The position numbers were made by a program, and so were the translations under genes. 64,000 bases of DNA from Azospirillum sp. TSH100 (lineage in GTDB: Bacteria; Pseudomonadota; Alphaproteobacteria; Azospirillales; Azospirillaceae), in contig NZ_CP039640.1 of the NCBI RefSeq assembly GCF_004923295.1, positions 1 to 64,000 of the forward strand, read 5' to 3'. Shown in pieces: positions 35,369 through 44,955 of this stretch (position 1 is the first letter of the stretch; every line of letters starts with the position of its first letter). A model generated the notes under the pieces. The model did no database searches. It was not told the DNA's origin and saw only the letters and a program-made list of their open reading frames with translations.

Positions 35369-36955
35369 TTGCTTCGCAACACGCTCTGGAATCTGCTTGG
35401 CGAGGGGCTGCCCATGGCGGCGGCCCTGCTGTCGATTCCGTGGCTCATCTCCGCCGTCGGGATGGAGCGCTTCGGCGCGCTGACCCTGATCTGGGCCCTG
35501 CTCGGCTATCTGGGCGTGCTGGACCTCGGGCTCGGGCGGTCGCTGGTGCAGGTCGTCGCCGACCGGATCGGCCATGCCGGTGGGCATGGGGACGGACAGC
35601 GGGAAGGGCAGGGGGAGGGTTCTGCCAACACGGCTGGGATCGCCGGGCCGGCCATCGCCCTGATGGGGGCCATCGGCCTCCTGACCGGCGGGGTGGTGGC
35701 GCTGGGCGCCGGGCTGCTGGCCGACCGCTTCCAGCTGGAGACCGGCACCTCGCCGAACGAGATCCGGACCAGCCTGCTGATCGCCGCGGCCATCGTGCCG
35801 ATCGCGCTGGTGTCCGCCGGCCTGCGCGGCGTGCTGGAGGCGCACCAGCGCTTCCGCCCGATCAGCCTGGTGCGGATGACGGTGGGGGTGCTGAACTATC
35901 TCAGCCCGCTCTGCGTTCTGCCCTTCAGCCAGAGCCTGGTGCCGGTGATCGCCGCCATCGCGGCCGGGCGCTTCATCGGGCTGGTCGGCTATGGCGTGCT
36001 GGCGGTGGGCCAAGTGCCGGATCTGCTGCGCCCCGGCCGCTGGGGCCGGCCCTCCTTGCGCGGGCTGTTCACCATGAGCGCCTGGATGATGCTGAACAAT
36101 CTGGTCGGCCCGGCGATGCTCTATGCCGACCGCTTCATCCTGCTCAGTCTGGTGCCGGCGGCGATGGTCGCCTTCTACACCACCCCCTTTGAGCTGCTGT
36201 CGCGGCTGATGGTGATCCCCGGCGCCCTGTCGCTGGCGCTGTTCCCGCTGGCCTCCAGCCTGTTCCGGCGCGACCCGCCGGCGCTGGGCCGCATCCTGGA
36301 CGCCGGCGGCCACCTGACGCTGGCGGTGTTCCTGGCGATGCAGGCCGCCACCATCGTCGGCGGCGAGACGGCGCTGGAGCTGTGGCTGGGTCCGGCCTTC
36401 GCCGCCAACAGCGCGTCTGTGCTGTCGATCCTGATGCTGGGCGTCTTCTTCAACGCCACCGCCTATGTGCCCAACACCCTGATCCAGAGCGTCGGCCGTG
36501 TCGACGTGACGGCGCGCCTGCAACTGGCCGAGCTGCCGGTCTATCTCGGCGTGCTGTGGCTGCTGGCCGAGCGCTATGGCGCGGTCGGCGCCGCGGCGGC
36601 CTGGAGCCTGCGCACGGCGGTCGATTGCGGGCTTCTGCTGGTTCTGCTGCCGCGCGTGGCGCCGGGGACGGGAACGGTGGCGCTGACCATCGGCCTGCGC
36701 GCCCTGCTGGCCGGGGTCGCCGGGCTGGCCGGCCTCCTGGTCGGCGGGCCGGTGGGGGCGGCGATCAGCCTGACCGGTCTGCTGGCGGTCGGGCTGGGGG
36801 TCGCCGGACGGCTGCTGCGTACCCGGTCGTGGGAGAAGCTGGCGGCCCCGCTGCGCAAGAACCGGACGGCGCCGCTGCCCGCCCAGCTGCCGGCACCCCG
36901 GATGAACGGGATCAGTGGACAGGCCATCGACGGAGCGGCGGCGGATCGTCCGTAA
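35369..36955 (+). CDS. wzx: Polysaccharide flippase (Wzx/MOP family)
   Basis: 528 residues from TTG at 35369, with 12-14 predicted transmembrane helices. The start LRNTLWNLLGEGLPMAAALL resembles the N-terminus of oligosaccharide flippases, and YADRFILLSLVPAAMVAFYT fits mid-protein helices of the family. The family flips lipid-linked oligosaccharide units across the inner membrane. A Gly/Gln-rich insertion (GGHGDGQREGQGEG) in an early loop is unusual. Together with Wzm/Wzt it shows two different export routes in the window. The start is uncertain; ATG at 35414 is possible but cuts into the first helix. Confidence 0.87.
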   Translation: MLRNTLWNLLGEGLPMAAALLSIPWLISAVGMERFGALTLIWALLGYLGVLDLGLGRSLVQVVADRIGHAGGHGDGQREGQGEGSANTAGIAGPAIALMGAIGLLTGGVVALGAGLLADRFQLETGTSPNEIRTSLLIAAAIVPIALVSAGLRGVLEAHQRFRPISLVRMTVGVLNYLSPLCVLPFSQSLVPVIAAIAAGRFIGLVGYGVLAVGQVPDLLRPGRWGRPSLRGLFTMSAWMMLNNLVGPAMLYADRFILLSLVPAAMVAFYTTPFELLSRLMVIPGALSLALFPLASSLFRRDPPALGRILDAGGHLTLAVFLAMQAATIVGGETALELWLGPAFAANSASVLSILMLGVFFNATAYVPNTLIQSVGRVDVTARLQLAELPVYLGVLWLLAERYGAVGAAAAWSLRTAVDCGLLLVLLPRVAPGTGTVALTIGLRALLAGVAGLAGLLVGGPVGAAISLTGLLAVGLGVAGRLLRTRSWEKLAAPLRKNRTAPLPAQLPAPRMNGISGQAIDGAAADRP

Positions 36956-37101
36956 CATCACCGTCCGTGACATCGTCCGACAAGGGCGCGGCCGTCGTCC
37001 GGCCACGCTCAACCGCTGCGGCGCGCAGGTGGTTCCTTTGCCGCCGAAAATGCGCTATGTGAGCGGAAACTCTGTGCAACGCTGGTTGGAGTTCGAAGGC
37101 C

Positions 37102-37398
37102 ATGGCCGAGGGTACTGTGGACTATTACGCGATGGTCGAAGAGGCTTGGCAGCTCAGCGACACCGCGCGCGATTATGTGAAGAACGCTGGCCGCGAGGTG
37201 GACAACACCGAGCTGTGGGAGAAGGTGTTCGCCTCGTCGGCGCTGATCGACCTGGAGCGCACCCGCGCCGAGGGCGGCCAGCCGCTGCAGAAGATCTTCT
37301 TCAAGAACCCCTACGGCCTGCAGTACCGCGCCGACCACAAGGACTGGATCCCGTTCCGCCACGGCGCGCTCGACCCGGCCTATCTCCAGGTCATCTGA
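37102..37398 (+). CDS. Hypothetical 98-residue protein
   Basis: The frame from ATG at 37102 has AAGG just upstream. The composition is that of a small soluble protein, with a helical N-terminal half (VEEAWQLSDTARDYVKNAGR) and an aromatic C-terminus (FFKNPYGLQYRADHKDWIPF). I do not recognise the family, and there is no signal peptide or membrane segment. It sits between wzx and the RTX protein gene, 53 bases before the latter, so it may share a transcript with it. Confidence 0.65.
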   Translation: MAEGTVDYYAMVEEAWQLSDTARDYVKNAGREVDNTELWEKVFASSALIDLERTRAEGGQPLQKIFFKNPYGLQYRADHKDWIPFRHGALDPAYLQVI

Positions 37399-37451
37399 TC
37401 GGCCTGAACCCGGCGGCTTGTGCCGTCTTGCGGTGGGGTTAGGGGGCGTGC

Positions 37452-39884
37452 ATGGCACGGCTGGTGGCGGGGCAGGGCTTTGCCCTCGACTTGGATGAGG
37501 CCCGGCTGGCGAACGGCTTCGTCGCCGATGCCTTCACCACCCTGCCGGATGCCTCCTCCATTGCCGCCGGGGCCGGCAGCCAGACCGTCACCCGCACGGT
37601 CGCCGGCCGGGCCCATGCCACGACGCTCGACTATACCGCCACCGGCAGCGGGACGACGGCGACCGTCCGCTTCACCAGCCTGACCGACCGCGATCCGTCC
37701 GGGCTCTTGCGCTACCGGATCGAGGGTCTGGACGTCGCTCTGACCGGCGGGACGGTCGACCGGCTCGGTGCCCGCAGTTTCCAGCAGATCGACGGCTTCG
37801 TCGGGGCCGACGGCAACGACAGCGTCTATCTGGGGATCCCGAGCGGTCGCAGCTTCGACGGCGGCGCCGGCACCGACCGCGCCGCCTACACCGCCGACCC
37901 GCGCCGCTACGCCTTGCAGGGCGGCAGCTACCGGGCTGAAACGCCTGTGGTGGTGGCGCTGGACAACCGGCGCTATGCCGTGGTGTCGAGCCGCGCCACG
38001 GATATCCTGACCGATGTCGAGCTGCTGACCATCGACGGCCGCACTGCCGCTCCGGCGGCCTTTGCCTTCGACGCGCGCAGCTATCTGGCGGCCAACCGTG
38101 ACCTTGCCGCCGCCTTCGGCGACAACGTGATCGCCGCGGCGGCCCATTATGCCTGGAGCGGCCGGAACGAGGGACGCAGCCTGAACGGCTTCGACGCGCT
38201 GGGCTATCTGGGCGCCAATCCCGACGTGCTGGCGGCCGTTGGCCTCAATCCCGGGGCCGCCATTCAGCATTACCTGGCCTATGGCGCCCGCGAAGGCCGC
38301 ACGGCCGGCTTCGATCCCTACGGCTATCTCGCCTCCAATCCGGACGTGTTCGCGGCCGTCGGCATCGATCCGGCAGCGGCGGTGGTCCATTATGCCCGCT
38401 TCGGCCGGAGCGAGGGGCGCAGCGCGACCTTCGACGCCTCGGCTTATCTCGCGGCGAACACCGATGTGGCTGCGGCCACCGGCGGCGATGCCACGGCGGC
38501 CAAACTGCATTACCTCTCCTTCGGCATGCGCGAAGGCCGGCCGCTGCGGCTGACGCCCGGCCGGTCGGGGAATGGCGCCGCCGAAGGGCTTGCCATGCCG
38601 ATGGCGTTCCCCGGCTGGGCGGCGGACCCGCTGTCGCAGCAAGCTGCGCCAATCGGAGCACCGGTGGGGGCACCGGTGGTCGTGACCGGTACCACCGGCA
38701 ACGACACGCTGAGCGGCAGCGCCGCTTTCGACGCGCTGGGCAATGCGATCACCGACACGGTGGACGGGCTGGCCGGGATCGACAGCTTCGTGCTGACCGG
38801 CGCGCTCTCCTCCTATTCCCTGTCCTTCGATGGCAGCGGCAATCTGGTGGTCAGCGGACCCGACGGTACCGACACGCTGACCAGCATCGAGCTGTTGCAG
38901 GCCACCGACGGCGTCTATCCGCTGGGGTCGCTGGTCAGCTTCTCCCAACCGTCGCTGAGTGGGCTGACCGTCTCGACCTCCGCCTCTACCGGCAACGACT
39001 ATCTGGTGGGGACGTTCCAGGGCGACGCCATCGGCGGCGGTGGCGGGAACGACACCATCGCCGGGCTGGGCGGCAACGACACGCTGTTCGGCAATGCCGG
39101 CAACGACGTCCTGCTTGGCGGCGACGGCGCCGACCAGCTGGAGGGCGGGGCCGGCAACGACCTGATGTTCGGCGGGGCGGGGGACGACCTGATGCGCGGC
39201 GACGTGATCGATGTCGTCGGCAACGACACCCTGCTGGGCGAGGACGGCAATGACTGGCTCGACGCCGGGGCCGGGACCGACTGGCTGGACGGCGGGCTCG
39301 GCAACGACACGCTCTATGGCGGGCTGGGCAGTGACGTGCTGCGCGGCGGCGGCGGTGACGACGTGATGTTCGGCGACGTCTATTCCGACCGCAACCACGA
39401 GATCTCCGTCAACGCCAGCGACACCGTCACCGGTTACGAGGACGTGCTGCTGGGTGGTTCCGGCAACGACACGCTGATCGGCGGCTATGCCGCCGACCTG
39501 CTGGATGGTGGTATCGGGGCGGACGTCTTCTCCATCCGCAACCTGAACGAATCCACCCTGGCCGCCCCCGATGTCATCATCAATTTCAACGGCGCCGTCG
39601 TGGCGGCGGAGGCGCTGAAGGGGCTGGCGAGCTATGCCACCGTCGGCGCCGAGGGCGACCGCATCGATCTGTCGGAGATCGACGCCATCACCGGCAATAC
39701 CGGGAACGACGCCTTCACTTTCATCGGCACCGATGGTTTCAGTGCTGCCGGCCAGCTGCGCTATCAGGCCTCCGGCACGGTGACGCTGATCGAGGGCGAC
39801 GTGAACGGCGACCGGACGGCCGATTTCCGCATCCAGGTCAACATCGCCAACTACAGCTTCTCCGCCTTCGACTTCGTGCTGTAG
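37452..39884 (+). CDS. RTX-type calcium-binding protein with 40-residue repeats
   Basis: 810 residues. An N-terminal region with no recognised fold (to about 205) is followed by four tandem repeats of about 40 residues (206-365), each ending in HY-x3-G-x2-EGR. RTX nonapeptides of the GGxGNDTL type lie at about 525-640 and should bind calcium outside the cell. The C-terminus (DVNGDRTADFRIQVN and final FSAFDFVL) matches type I secretion signals. There is no Sec signal peptide. It is therefore probably a secreted surface protein for one of the two type I systems here. The N-terminal half could be a ligand-binding or enzymatic domain I cannot identify. Confidence 0.88.
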   Translation: MARLVAGQGFALDLDEARLANGFVADAFTTLPDASSIAAGAGSQTVTRTVAGRAHATTLDYTATGSGTTATVRFTSLTDRDPSGLLRYRIEGLDVALTGGTVDRLGARSFQQIDGFVGADGNDSVYLGIPSGRSFDGGAGTDRAAYTADPRRYALQGGSYRAETPVVVALDNRRYAVVSSRATDILTDVELLTIDGRTAAPAAFAFDARSYLAANRDLAAAFGDNVIAAAAHYAWSGRNEGRSLNGFDALGYLGANPDVLAAVGLNPGAAIQHYLAYGAREGRTAGFDPYGYLASNPDVFAAVGIDPAAAVVHYARFGRSEGRSATFDASAYLAANTDVAAATGGDATAAKLHYLSFGMREGRPLRLTPGRSGNGAAEGLAMPMAFPGWAADPLSQQAAPIGAPVGAPVVVTGTTGNDTLSGSAAFDALGNAITDTVDGLAGIDSFVLTGALSSYSLSFDGSGNLVVSGPDGTDTLTSIELLQATDGVYPLGSLVSFSQPSLSGLTVSTSASTGNDYLVGTFQGDAIGGGGGNDTIAGLGGNDTLFGNAGNDVLLGGDGADQLEGGAGNDLMFGGAGDDLMRGDVIDVVGNDTLLGEDGNDWLDAGAGTDWLDGGLGNDTLYGGLGSDVLRGGGGDDVMFGDVYSDRNHEISVNASDTVTGYEDVLLGGSGNDTLIGGYAADLLDGGIGADVFSIRNLNESTLAAPDVIINFNGAVVAAEALKGLASYATVGAEGDRIDLSEIDAITGNTGNDAFTFIGTDGFSAAGQLRYQASGTVTLIEGDVNGDRTADFRIQVNIANYSFSAFDFVL

Positions 39885-39900
39885 GCCAGCGGTCACCCTC

Positions 39901-40494
39901 ATGATGTTCACCCTCGTCAGGACCGAACGGTTCGAACAGGACATCAAGAAGAGCCGCTTCCTGGCCCAGGCCGCCCCGGCCGGGAGCGAGGAGGAGGCGC
40001 GCCGCTTCATCGCCGCGTCCAGCCTGCCGGATGCCGGCCACAATTGCTGGGCCTTGCGGGTCGGCGACGTCTATCGTTTCAGCGACGACGGCGAACCGGG
40101 CGGGACCGCCGGACGGCCGATCCTCCAGGCCATCGAAGGGCAGGAGATGGACCGGGTGGCGGTGGTGGTCAGCCGCTGGTTCGGCGGCATCCTGCTGGGG
40201 GCGGGCGGGCTGGTGCGCGCCTATGGCGGCACGGCGGCGAGCTGCCTGAAGGCGGCGGCGCGCGAGCCCATTGTCGCCTATTCCACCCTGTCCGTCTCCT
40301 GCGGCTTCGCCGAGGAGGCTCGCATCCGCTCCAGCCTCGGCGGCTTTTCCGGCACGCGGGTGGAGACCACCGGCTTCACCGCCGACGGGGTCCGGCTTCA
40401 GGTCACGCTTCCCCGCGACCAGTCCGACGCCTTCATCCGCTTGGTCACCGACATCTCCCGCGGGCAGGCGGTGGTGGAGTGCTGCGAGGAATGA
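39901..40494 (+). CDS. yigZ: YigZ/IMPACT (UPF0029) family protein
   Basis: 197 residues. The family signature is clear: FSDDGEPGGTAGRPIL and VVVSRWFGGILLGAGGLVRA in the N-terminal domain, with a C-terminal ferredoxin-like domain. IMPACT-family proteins are linked to translation-stress control in eukaryotes; the bacterial role is not settled. ATG at 39901 and at 39904 are both possible. It lies 16 bases after the RTX gene, and its placement among secretion substrates looks incidental. Confidence 0.93.
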   Translation: MMFTLVRTERFEQDIKKSRFLAQAAPAGSEEEARRFIAASSLPDAGHNCWALRVGDVYRFSDDGEPGGTAGRPILQAIEGQEMDRVAVVVSRWFGGILLGAGGLVRAYGGTAASCLKAAAREPIVAYSTLSVSCGFAEEARIRSSLGGFSGTRVETTGFTADGVRLQVTLPRDQSDAFIRLVTDISRGQAVVECCEE

Positions 40495-40878
40495 GCGGAA
40501 GCATGGCTTTTCCATAAGCATTCTTATGCATCAGTTTAATGACATGAAATCATACTCTCAAATCATGTTGTCATGGTATCGAACCAGCGCGGGGGCCAGC
40601 CAATTCCACCCCTTTTTCGTGCGCACCAAAGTCTAGTTTCCCGCAAAGCGGCAATTTTGATCTCTCACGGTCGGGCTTTGGCTTGAGCTGAAGTCACCGC
40701 CTGAAATCGCAGTCTCCTTCTTACGATTTCCTGCAAGTGATCGCCCGTTCTTGCCGGCGATACCCCGACTTATCGAGTTGTTGCTGCACAACTGTTCCTC
40801 ACATTTGGGAGAACAGGGTCGTTCGGCCTGAAAGAATACTGCCGCCCATATGCTTGCGGCCATGAAGGAGGACCATCC
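40495..40878. promoter_or_regulatory. Intergenic region upstream of the DUF4347/RTX gene
   Basis: About 380 bases, more AT-rich than the surrounding genes. CATAAG (40514-40519) and CTTATG (40524-40529) form a short hairpin after yigZ. A weaker dyad with TGACATGA and TCATG..TGTCA arms lies at about 40540-40575. This stretch should hold the promoter for the large downstream gene. I cannot name a factor. Confidence 0.4.
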
Positions 40879-43800
40879 GTGCGCGACGTACTGATTGCGG
40901 ACGCCAGCCTCGACGATCTCGATCTGCTGCTCGACCGTTGCCGGCCCGATGTCCGGATCGTCCGGGTCGCGGCCGATGGAGATGGTGGAGGGGCTGTTGC
41001 CGCCGCGCTTGCCACCCGTCCCGCCGCCGTCCATCTGCTGGCCCATGGCGAGCCCGGCGCGGTCCGGCTGGGTGCCCACCGGCTCGACGTGACGGCGCTG
41101 TCCCGTTCCTGGCCGCAGGCTCCGGACACCGAGATTCTGATCCATGCCTGCGACACCGGTGCCGATGGCGGGCGCTTCGTCCAAGCGCTCGCCCAGGCGA
41201 CCGGGGCCCGCGTCGCTGCCGCCAGCCATCCGGTCGGCCATCCGTCGCTGGGCGCTTCCTGGGATCTCGACATGGCGACCGGGCCGATCGCCGCCGCCCT
41301 GCCCGTCTCCGACACCGGCGCCTGGGTCCACCGGCTGGCCTACACCGGCACGCCGGGCGACGGCGACGACACGCTGATCGGCGATGACAGCGGCAACACC
41401 ATCAATGGCGGGGCCGGCAACGACAGCATCGTCGGCGGCACCGGCAACGACAGCCTGATCGGCGGCCTGGGCGACGACACGCTGGTCGGCGGCGGCAACA
41501 GCGGCCAGTCGGCCGGCGACACGCTGAACGGCGGGCTGGGTGCCGACCATTATGTCGGCGGCAACGGCTTCACCATCGTCACCTACGAGAACGCCACCAC
41601 CGGCATCACGCTGGATCTGACCAACGGCGCCAACAACACCGGCGAGGCGGCCGGCGATACCTTCGTCGATATCCAGCGCTGGGTCGGGTCGGAGCATGCC
41701 GACAGCCTGACCGCCGGCGACACCGCCGTGTGGTTCTGGGGCCATGGCGGCGACGATGTCGAGCATGGCGGGGCCGGCAACGACACGCTGGAGGCCGGCG
41801 ACGGCAACGACACGGTGTTCGGCGGCGGCGGCAACGACCTGATCTATGGCCGCGCCGACAATGACGAGCTGCATGGCGACGCCGGCAACGACACGGTGGC
41901 GGGCGGCGGCGGTGCCGACCTGATCTATGGCGGCGATGGCAACGACCTGCTGAAGGGCGACTGGGAGCGCGACACCATCCATGGCGGCGACGGCGACGAC
42001 ACCATCCTGGCCGGCATCGTCAGCGCCGGCAGCTACGGCCAGACCCAGGCCGACCAGATCTTCGGCGAGGCTGGCAACGACCGCTACATCGTGGTCAGCC
42101 AGTATGACGCAGGGACCGTCAGCTTCGACGGCGGCGAGGGCATCGACACGCTGGAGATCCGCTCCGACGACCTGACCAGCTACAACGGCTACGACCTCGA
42201 ATACTACACCGACGTCGCCTCTCCCACGATCGATCTGACGGGGATGACGCTGGCCGGGGTGGAGCGGTTGGAGCTGACCGGCAGCAAGGCGCATGACGTC
42301 ACCCTGACCGGCGCGCAGGCGGCCGGCTTCGAGATGATCGCCGGCAGTGCGGCGTCCGATACCCTGCGCATCGCCGGCAGCGCCGATTTGTCGGCGGTGG
42401 CGCTGTCGGGCATCGAGGCCATCGAGGTTATGGCCGAGGTGACCGGCAGCAACGCCACCCTGACCCTCGCCGCCTCGCAGCTGGCCGGGCTGGCGCTGAC
42501 CGGCAACGGCAATGCGCTCGCGGTGACCGCGTCCGGGAGCGGAGCGACCGTTGATTTGTCCGCCGCCACCGGTTTCGGCCGGGTTGCCCTGACCGGCACC
42601 GCCGGGTCCGACGACCTCACCGTCGGAGCCGGGGCGACCGTCACCGGCAACGGCGGCGACGACGTCATCCGCATCGCCGCCGGGACCACCGGTGCCGTCA
42701 CCATCGCCGACGCGGCCGTCGGTGACCGGCTGGTGATGGTGGGTGCCGACCTGACCGCCATGCAGGTCGAGACGGGCGCCGGTTCCACCACCCTGCGGAT
42801 CGGCAGCGATCTGGCGGTGACGCTGACCGGCAGCTTCGACGCCAGCCAGTTCCAGGTCGGCGGCGGCGTCACCATCGTTCAGGCCAACCACGCTCCGGTG
42901 GCGGAAGCCGGAAAGACGGTGATGGCCCAGGCCGATGCGACAACGGCGCTGGGCATCGCCGCCCCGACCGACGCCGATGGCGACGCCCTGACCGTGACGG
43001 TCACCGGCCTGCCCGCCGGCGGCGCTATCCGGCTGGGCGACGGCACGCCGGTGACGACCAACCAGAGCCTGACCACCGCCCAGCTCGCCGCCCTGACCTT
43101 CACCGCCGGCACAGGCACCGTCGGCGATGCCGGGTCCTTCGCCTACACCGTCTCCGACGGTCATGGCGGCACCGCCGGCCAGACCGTGGCGCTGACGGTG
43201 AATGCCGCCCCGGTGACGGAGGCCGACAAGACGGTGACGGCACGGCAGGACGCGGGCGCGGTGGCGCTTGGCATCGCCGCCCCGACCGATGCCAATGGCG
43301 ACGCCCTGACCGTGACGGTGACTGGCCTGCCGACCGGCGGCACCGTGGCTTTCCCCGACGGCACCGTGGTGACGGCGGACCAGAGCCTGACGCTTGCCCA
43401 GCTGTCGGCCCTGACCTTCTCCCCGACGGCCGGCACCGTCGGCAATGCCGGGTCCTTCGCCTACCGGGTGGAGGATGGCCATGGCGGCGCCGATACCCAG
43501 ACCGTCGCCCTGACGGTGGAGGCCGCGCCGGTGGTCTCGCCTCCCCCTCCCCCTCCCCCTCCCCCTCCCTCCTCACCCGATCCGGTCGTGACGCCGGTGG
43601 TGGAACCGGTCGTCAACCATGCCCCGATGGTCCAGGCCGACAAGACGGTGAGCGTGCAGGACCGGACGGTGGTGTCGCTCGGCATCGCCGCCCCGACCGA
43701 TGTCGACGGCGACGCGCTGACGGTGACGGTGACCGGCTTGCCCGGCGGCGGCAGCGTGCGGATGGCCGACGGCAGCGCCGTGGCGGCGAACCAGACCCTG

Positions 43801-44913
43801 ACGGCGGCCGATCTGCCGGGACTGACCTTCCTGGCCGCCGGGGGTGCTGCAGGCGATGCCGGGTCCTTTGCCTACAAGGTCGATGACGGCCATGGCGGCG
43901 TGGCGGCGCAGACCATCGCCCTGCAGGTGGTGCCGTCGGCCGACCCCGCCTCCACCCCGCAGACGCCGCCTGCTGGCGGGCTGCCGGCAGGCTTCAACGC
44001 GCTCGCCTACATCGCCTCCTACCCGGACCTGATCGCCGCCTTCGGCCTCAACACCGATGCGGCGACCCAGCATTACATTCAGGTCGGGCAGGCGGAGGGA
44101 CGGACGGTGACCTTCGATCCGCTCGCCTACACCGCCTCCTACCCCGAGCTGATCGCCGCCTTCGGCACCGACGCGGACGCCGCGGCCCGGCATTTCATCG
44201 AGTACGGCTATGGCGAGGGGCGGCATCCCAACTTCAGCGGGCTGTCCTACATCGCCTCCTATCCGGACCTGTCGGCGGCCTTCGGCACCAACGCCGATGC
44301 CGGCACCCGGCATTACATTCAGAACGGCTATGCCGAGGGGCGGACCGCGACCTTCGACGGCTACAATTACCTGGCGGCCAACCGCGATCTCGCGGTCGCC
44401 TTCGGCACCGATGCCAATGCCGCCGCCCGCCATTACATCGAGCATGGCCGGGCAGAGGGGCGGCCGGCCCAGGGCTTCGACGCGCTGCGCTACATCGCCA
44501 GCAACCCGGACCTGATCCAGGCCTTCGGTCCCGACGTCCAGGCGGCCGAGATCCATTATGTCCGCAACGGCTATGCCGAGAACCGGTCGCTGACCGCCTT
44601 CGACCCGGCGGCCTATCTGGCGAGCCATCCGGAGATCGCCACGGAGTTCGGCACCAGCGACGCCGCGGTCGAGCTGGCCTACATCAAGCGCAGCACCTCC
44701 AGCGCGGCGGAGGCAGGGAGAGCAGCCAGTGGGGCCGCCACCACTGGCGAGGCCCCCATCGCCGTCACCATGCTGGCGGCCGGGATGACCGGGTCGCAGG
44801 CGCAGGGGATCGACGGCGGTTTCCACGACGCCTCGTCGGGCATGGCATCCGGCCTGCTGGCGGCCGGCGATGGTGGGCTGTCCGCCCGGCAGCGGACGGA
44901 GCTGCCGGCCTGA
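40879..44913 (+). CDS. DUF4347 / RTX / cadherin-like surface protein with 40-residue repeats
   Basis: 1344 residues from GTG at 40879, chosen because AAGGAGG lies just upstream (about 40865-40871). Residues 1-155 are DUF4347 (HLLAHGEPGAVRLG, ILIHACDTGADGGRF), common at the start of giant type I-secreted proteins. RTX nonapeptides fill about 160-400. Three cadherin-like domains of about 100 residues begin NHAPV or similar near 670, 775 and 913; each contains PTDxDGDALTVTVTGLP. A polyproline linker lies at about 887-900. Six 40-residue HY/EGR repeats occupy about 1039-1275, followed by an Ala/Gly-rich tail. No classic C-terminal RTX signal is visible. Probably a large adhesin. Confidence 0.87.
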   Translation: MRDVLIADASLDDLDLLLDRCRPDVRIVRVAADGDGGGAVAAALATRPAAVHLLAHGEPGAVRLGAHRLDVTALSRSWPQAPDTEILIHACDTGADGGRFVQALAQATGARVAAASHPVGHPSLGASWDLDMATGPIAAALPVSDTGAWVHRLAYTGTPGDGDDTLIGDDSGNTINGGAGNDSIVGGTGNDSLIGGLGDDTLVGGGNSGQSAGDTLNGGLGADHYVGGNGFTIVTYENATTGITLDLTNGANNTGEAAGDTFVDIQRWVGSEHADSLTAGDTAVWFWGHGGDDVEHGGAGNDTLEAGDGNDTVFGGGGNDLIYGRADNDELHGDAGNDTVAGGGGADLIYGGDGNDLLKGDWERDTIHGGDGDDTILAGIVSAGSYGQTQADQIFGEAGNDRYIVVSQYDAGTVSFDGGEGIDTLEIRSDDLTSYNGYDLEYYTDVASPTIDLTGMTLAGVERLELTGSKAHDVTLTGAQAAGFEMIAGSAASDTLRIAGSADLSAVALSGIEAIEVMAEVTGSNATLTLAASQLAGLALTGNGNALAVTASGSGATVDLSAATGFGRVALTGTAGSDDLTVGAGATVTGNGGDDVIRIAAGTTGAVTIADAAVGDRLVMVGADLTAMQVETGAGSTTLRIGSDLAVTLTGSFDASQFQVGGGVTIVQANHAPVAEAGKTVMAQADATTALGIAAPTDADGDALTVTVTGLPAGGAIRLGDGTPVTTNQSLTTAQLAALTFTAGTGTVGDAGSFAYTVSDGHGGTAGQTVALTVNAAPVTEADKTVTARQDAGAVALGIAAPTDANGDALTVTVTGLPTGGTVAFPDGTVVTADQSLTLAQLSALTFSPTAGTVGNAGSFAYRVEDGHGGADTQTVALTVEAAPVVSPPPPPPPPPPSSPDPVVTPVVEPVVNHAPMVQADKTVSVQDRTVVSLGIAAPTDVDGDALTVTVTGLPGGGSVRMADGSAVAANQTLTAADLPGLTFLAAGGAAGDAGSFAYKVDDGHGGVAAQTIALQVVPSADPASTPQTPPAGGLPAGFNALAYIASYPDLIAAFGLNTDAATQHYIQVGQAEGRTVTFDPLAYTASYPELIAAFGTDADAAARHFIEYGYGEGRHPNFSGLSYIASYPDLSAAFGTNADAGTRHYIQNGYAEGRTATFDGYNYLAANRDLAVAFGTDANAAARHYIEHGRAEGRPAQGFDALRYIASNPDLIQAFGPDVQAAEIHYVRNGYAENRSLTAFDPAAYLASHPEIATEFGTSDAAVELAYIKRSTSSAAEAGRAASGAATTGEAPIAVTMLAAGMTGSQAQGIDGGFHDASSGMASGLLAAGDGGLSARQRTELPA
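43541..43572 (+). repeat. Hexanucleotide coding repeat (polyproline)
   Basis: About five tandem copies of a CTCCCC unit, coding for the Pro-rich linker of the DUF4347 protein. Because the unit is six bases, copy-number changes would alter linker length without a frameshift. Confidence 0.8.
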
Positions 44914-44925
44914 ACTTTGGTGCGG

Positions 44926-44955
44926 GAAGGGGCGGCCTTTCGGGGCCGCCCCTTC
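44926..44955. terminator. Bidirectional terminator
   Basis: GAAGGGGCGGCC (44926-44937) and GGCCGCCCCTTC (44944-44955) form a perfect 12-base stem with a six-base loop. It sits between the convergent stops of the DUF4347 protein and the MFS gene. The T-run is weak, but stem stability and position are convincing. Confidence 0.75.

Noticed and set aside
40785..40820. Possible SOS box (GTTC...GAAC) before the DUF4347 gene
   Set aside because: The dyad is weak and does not fit the alphaproteobacterial LexA pattern of direct GTTC repeats.
40633..43482. Long minus-strand frame opposite the DUF4347 protein
   Set aside because: Composition mirrors the RTX and cadherin-like repeats on the other strand; no start signal or motif.
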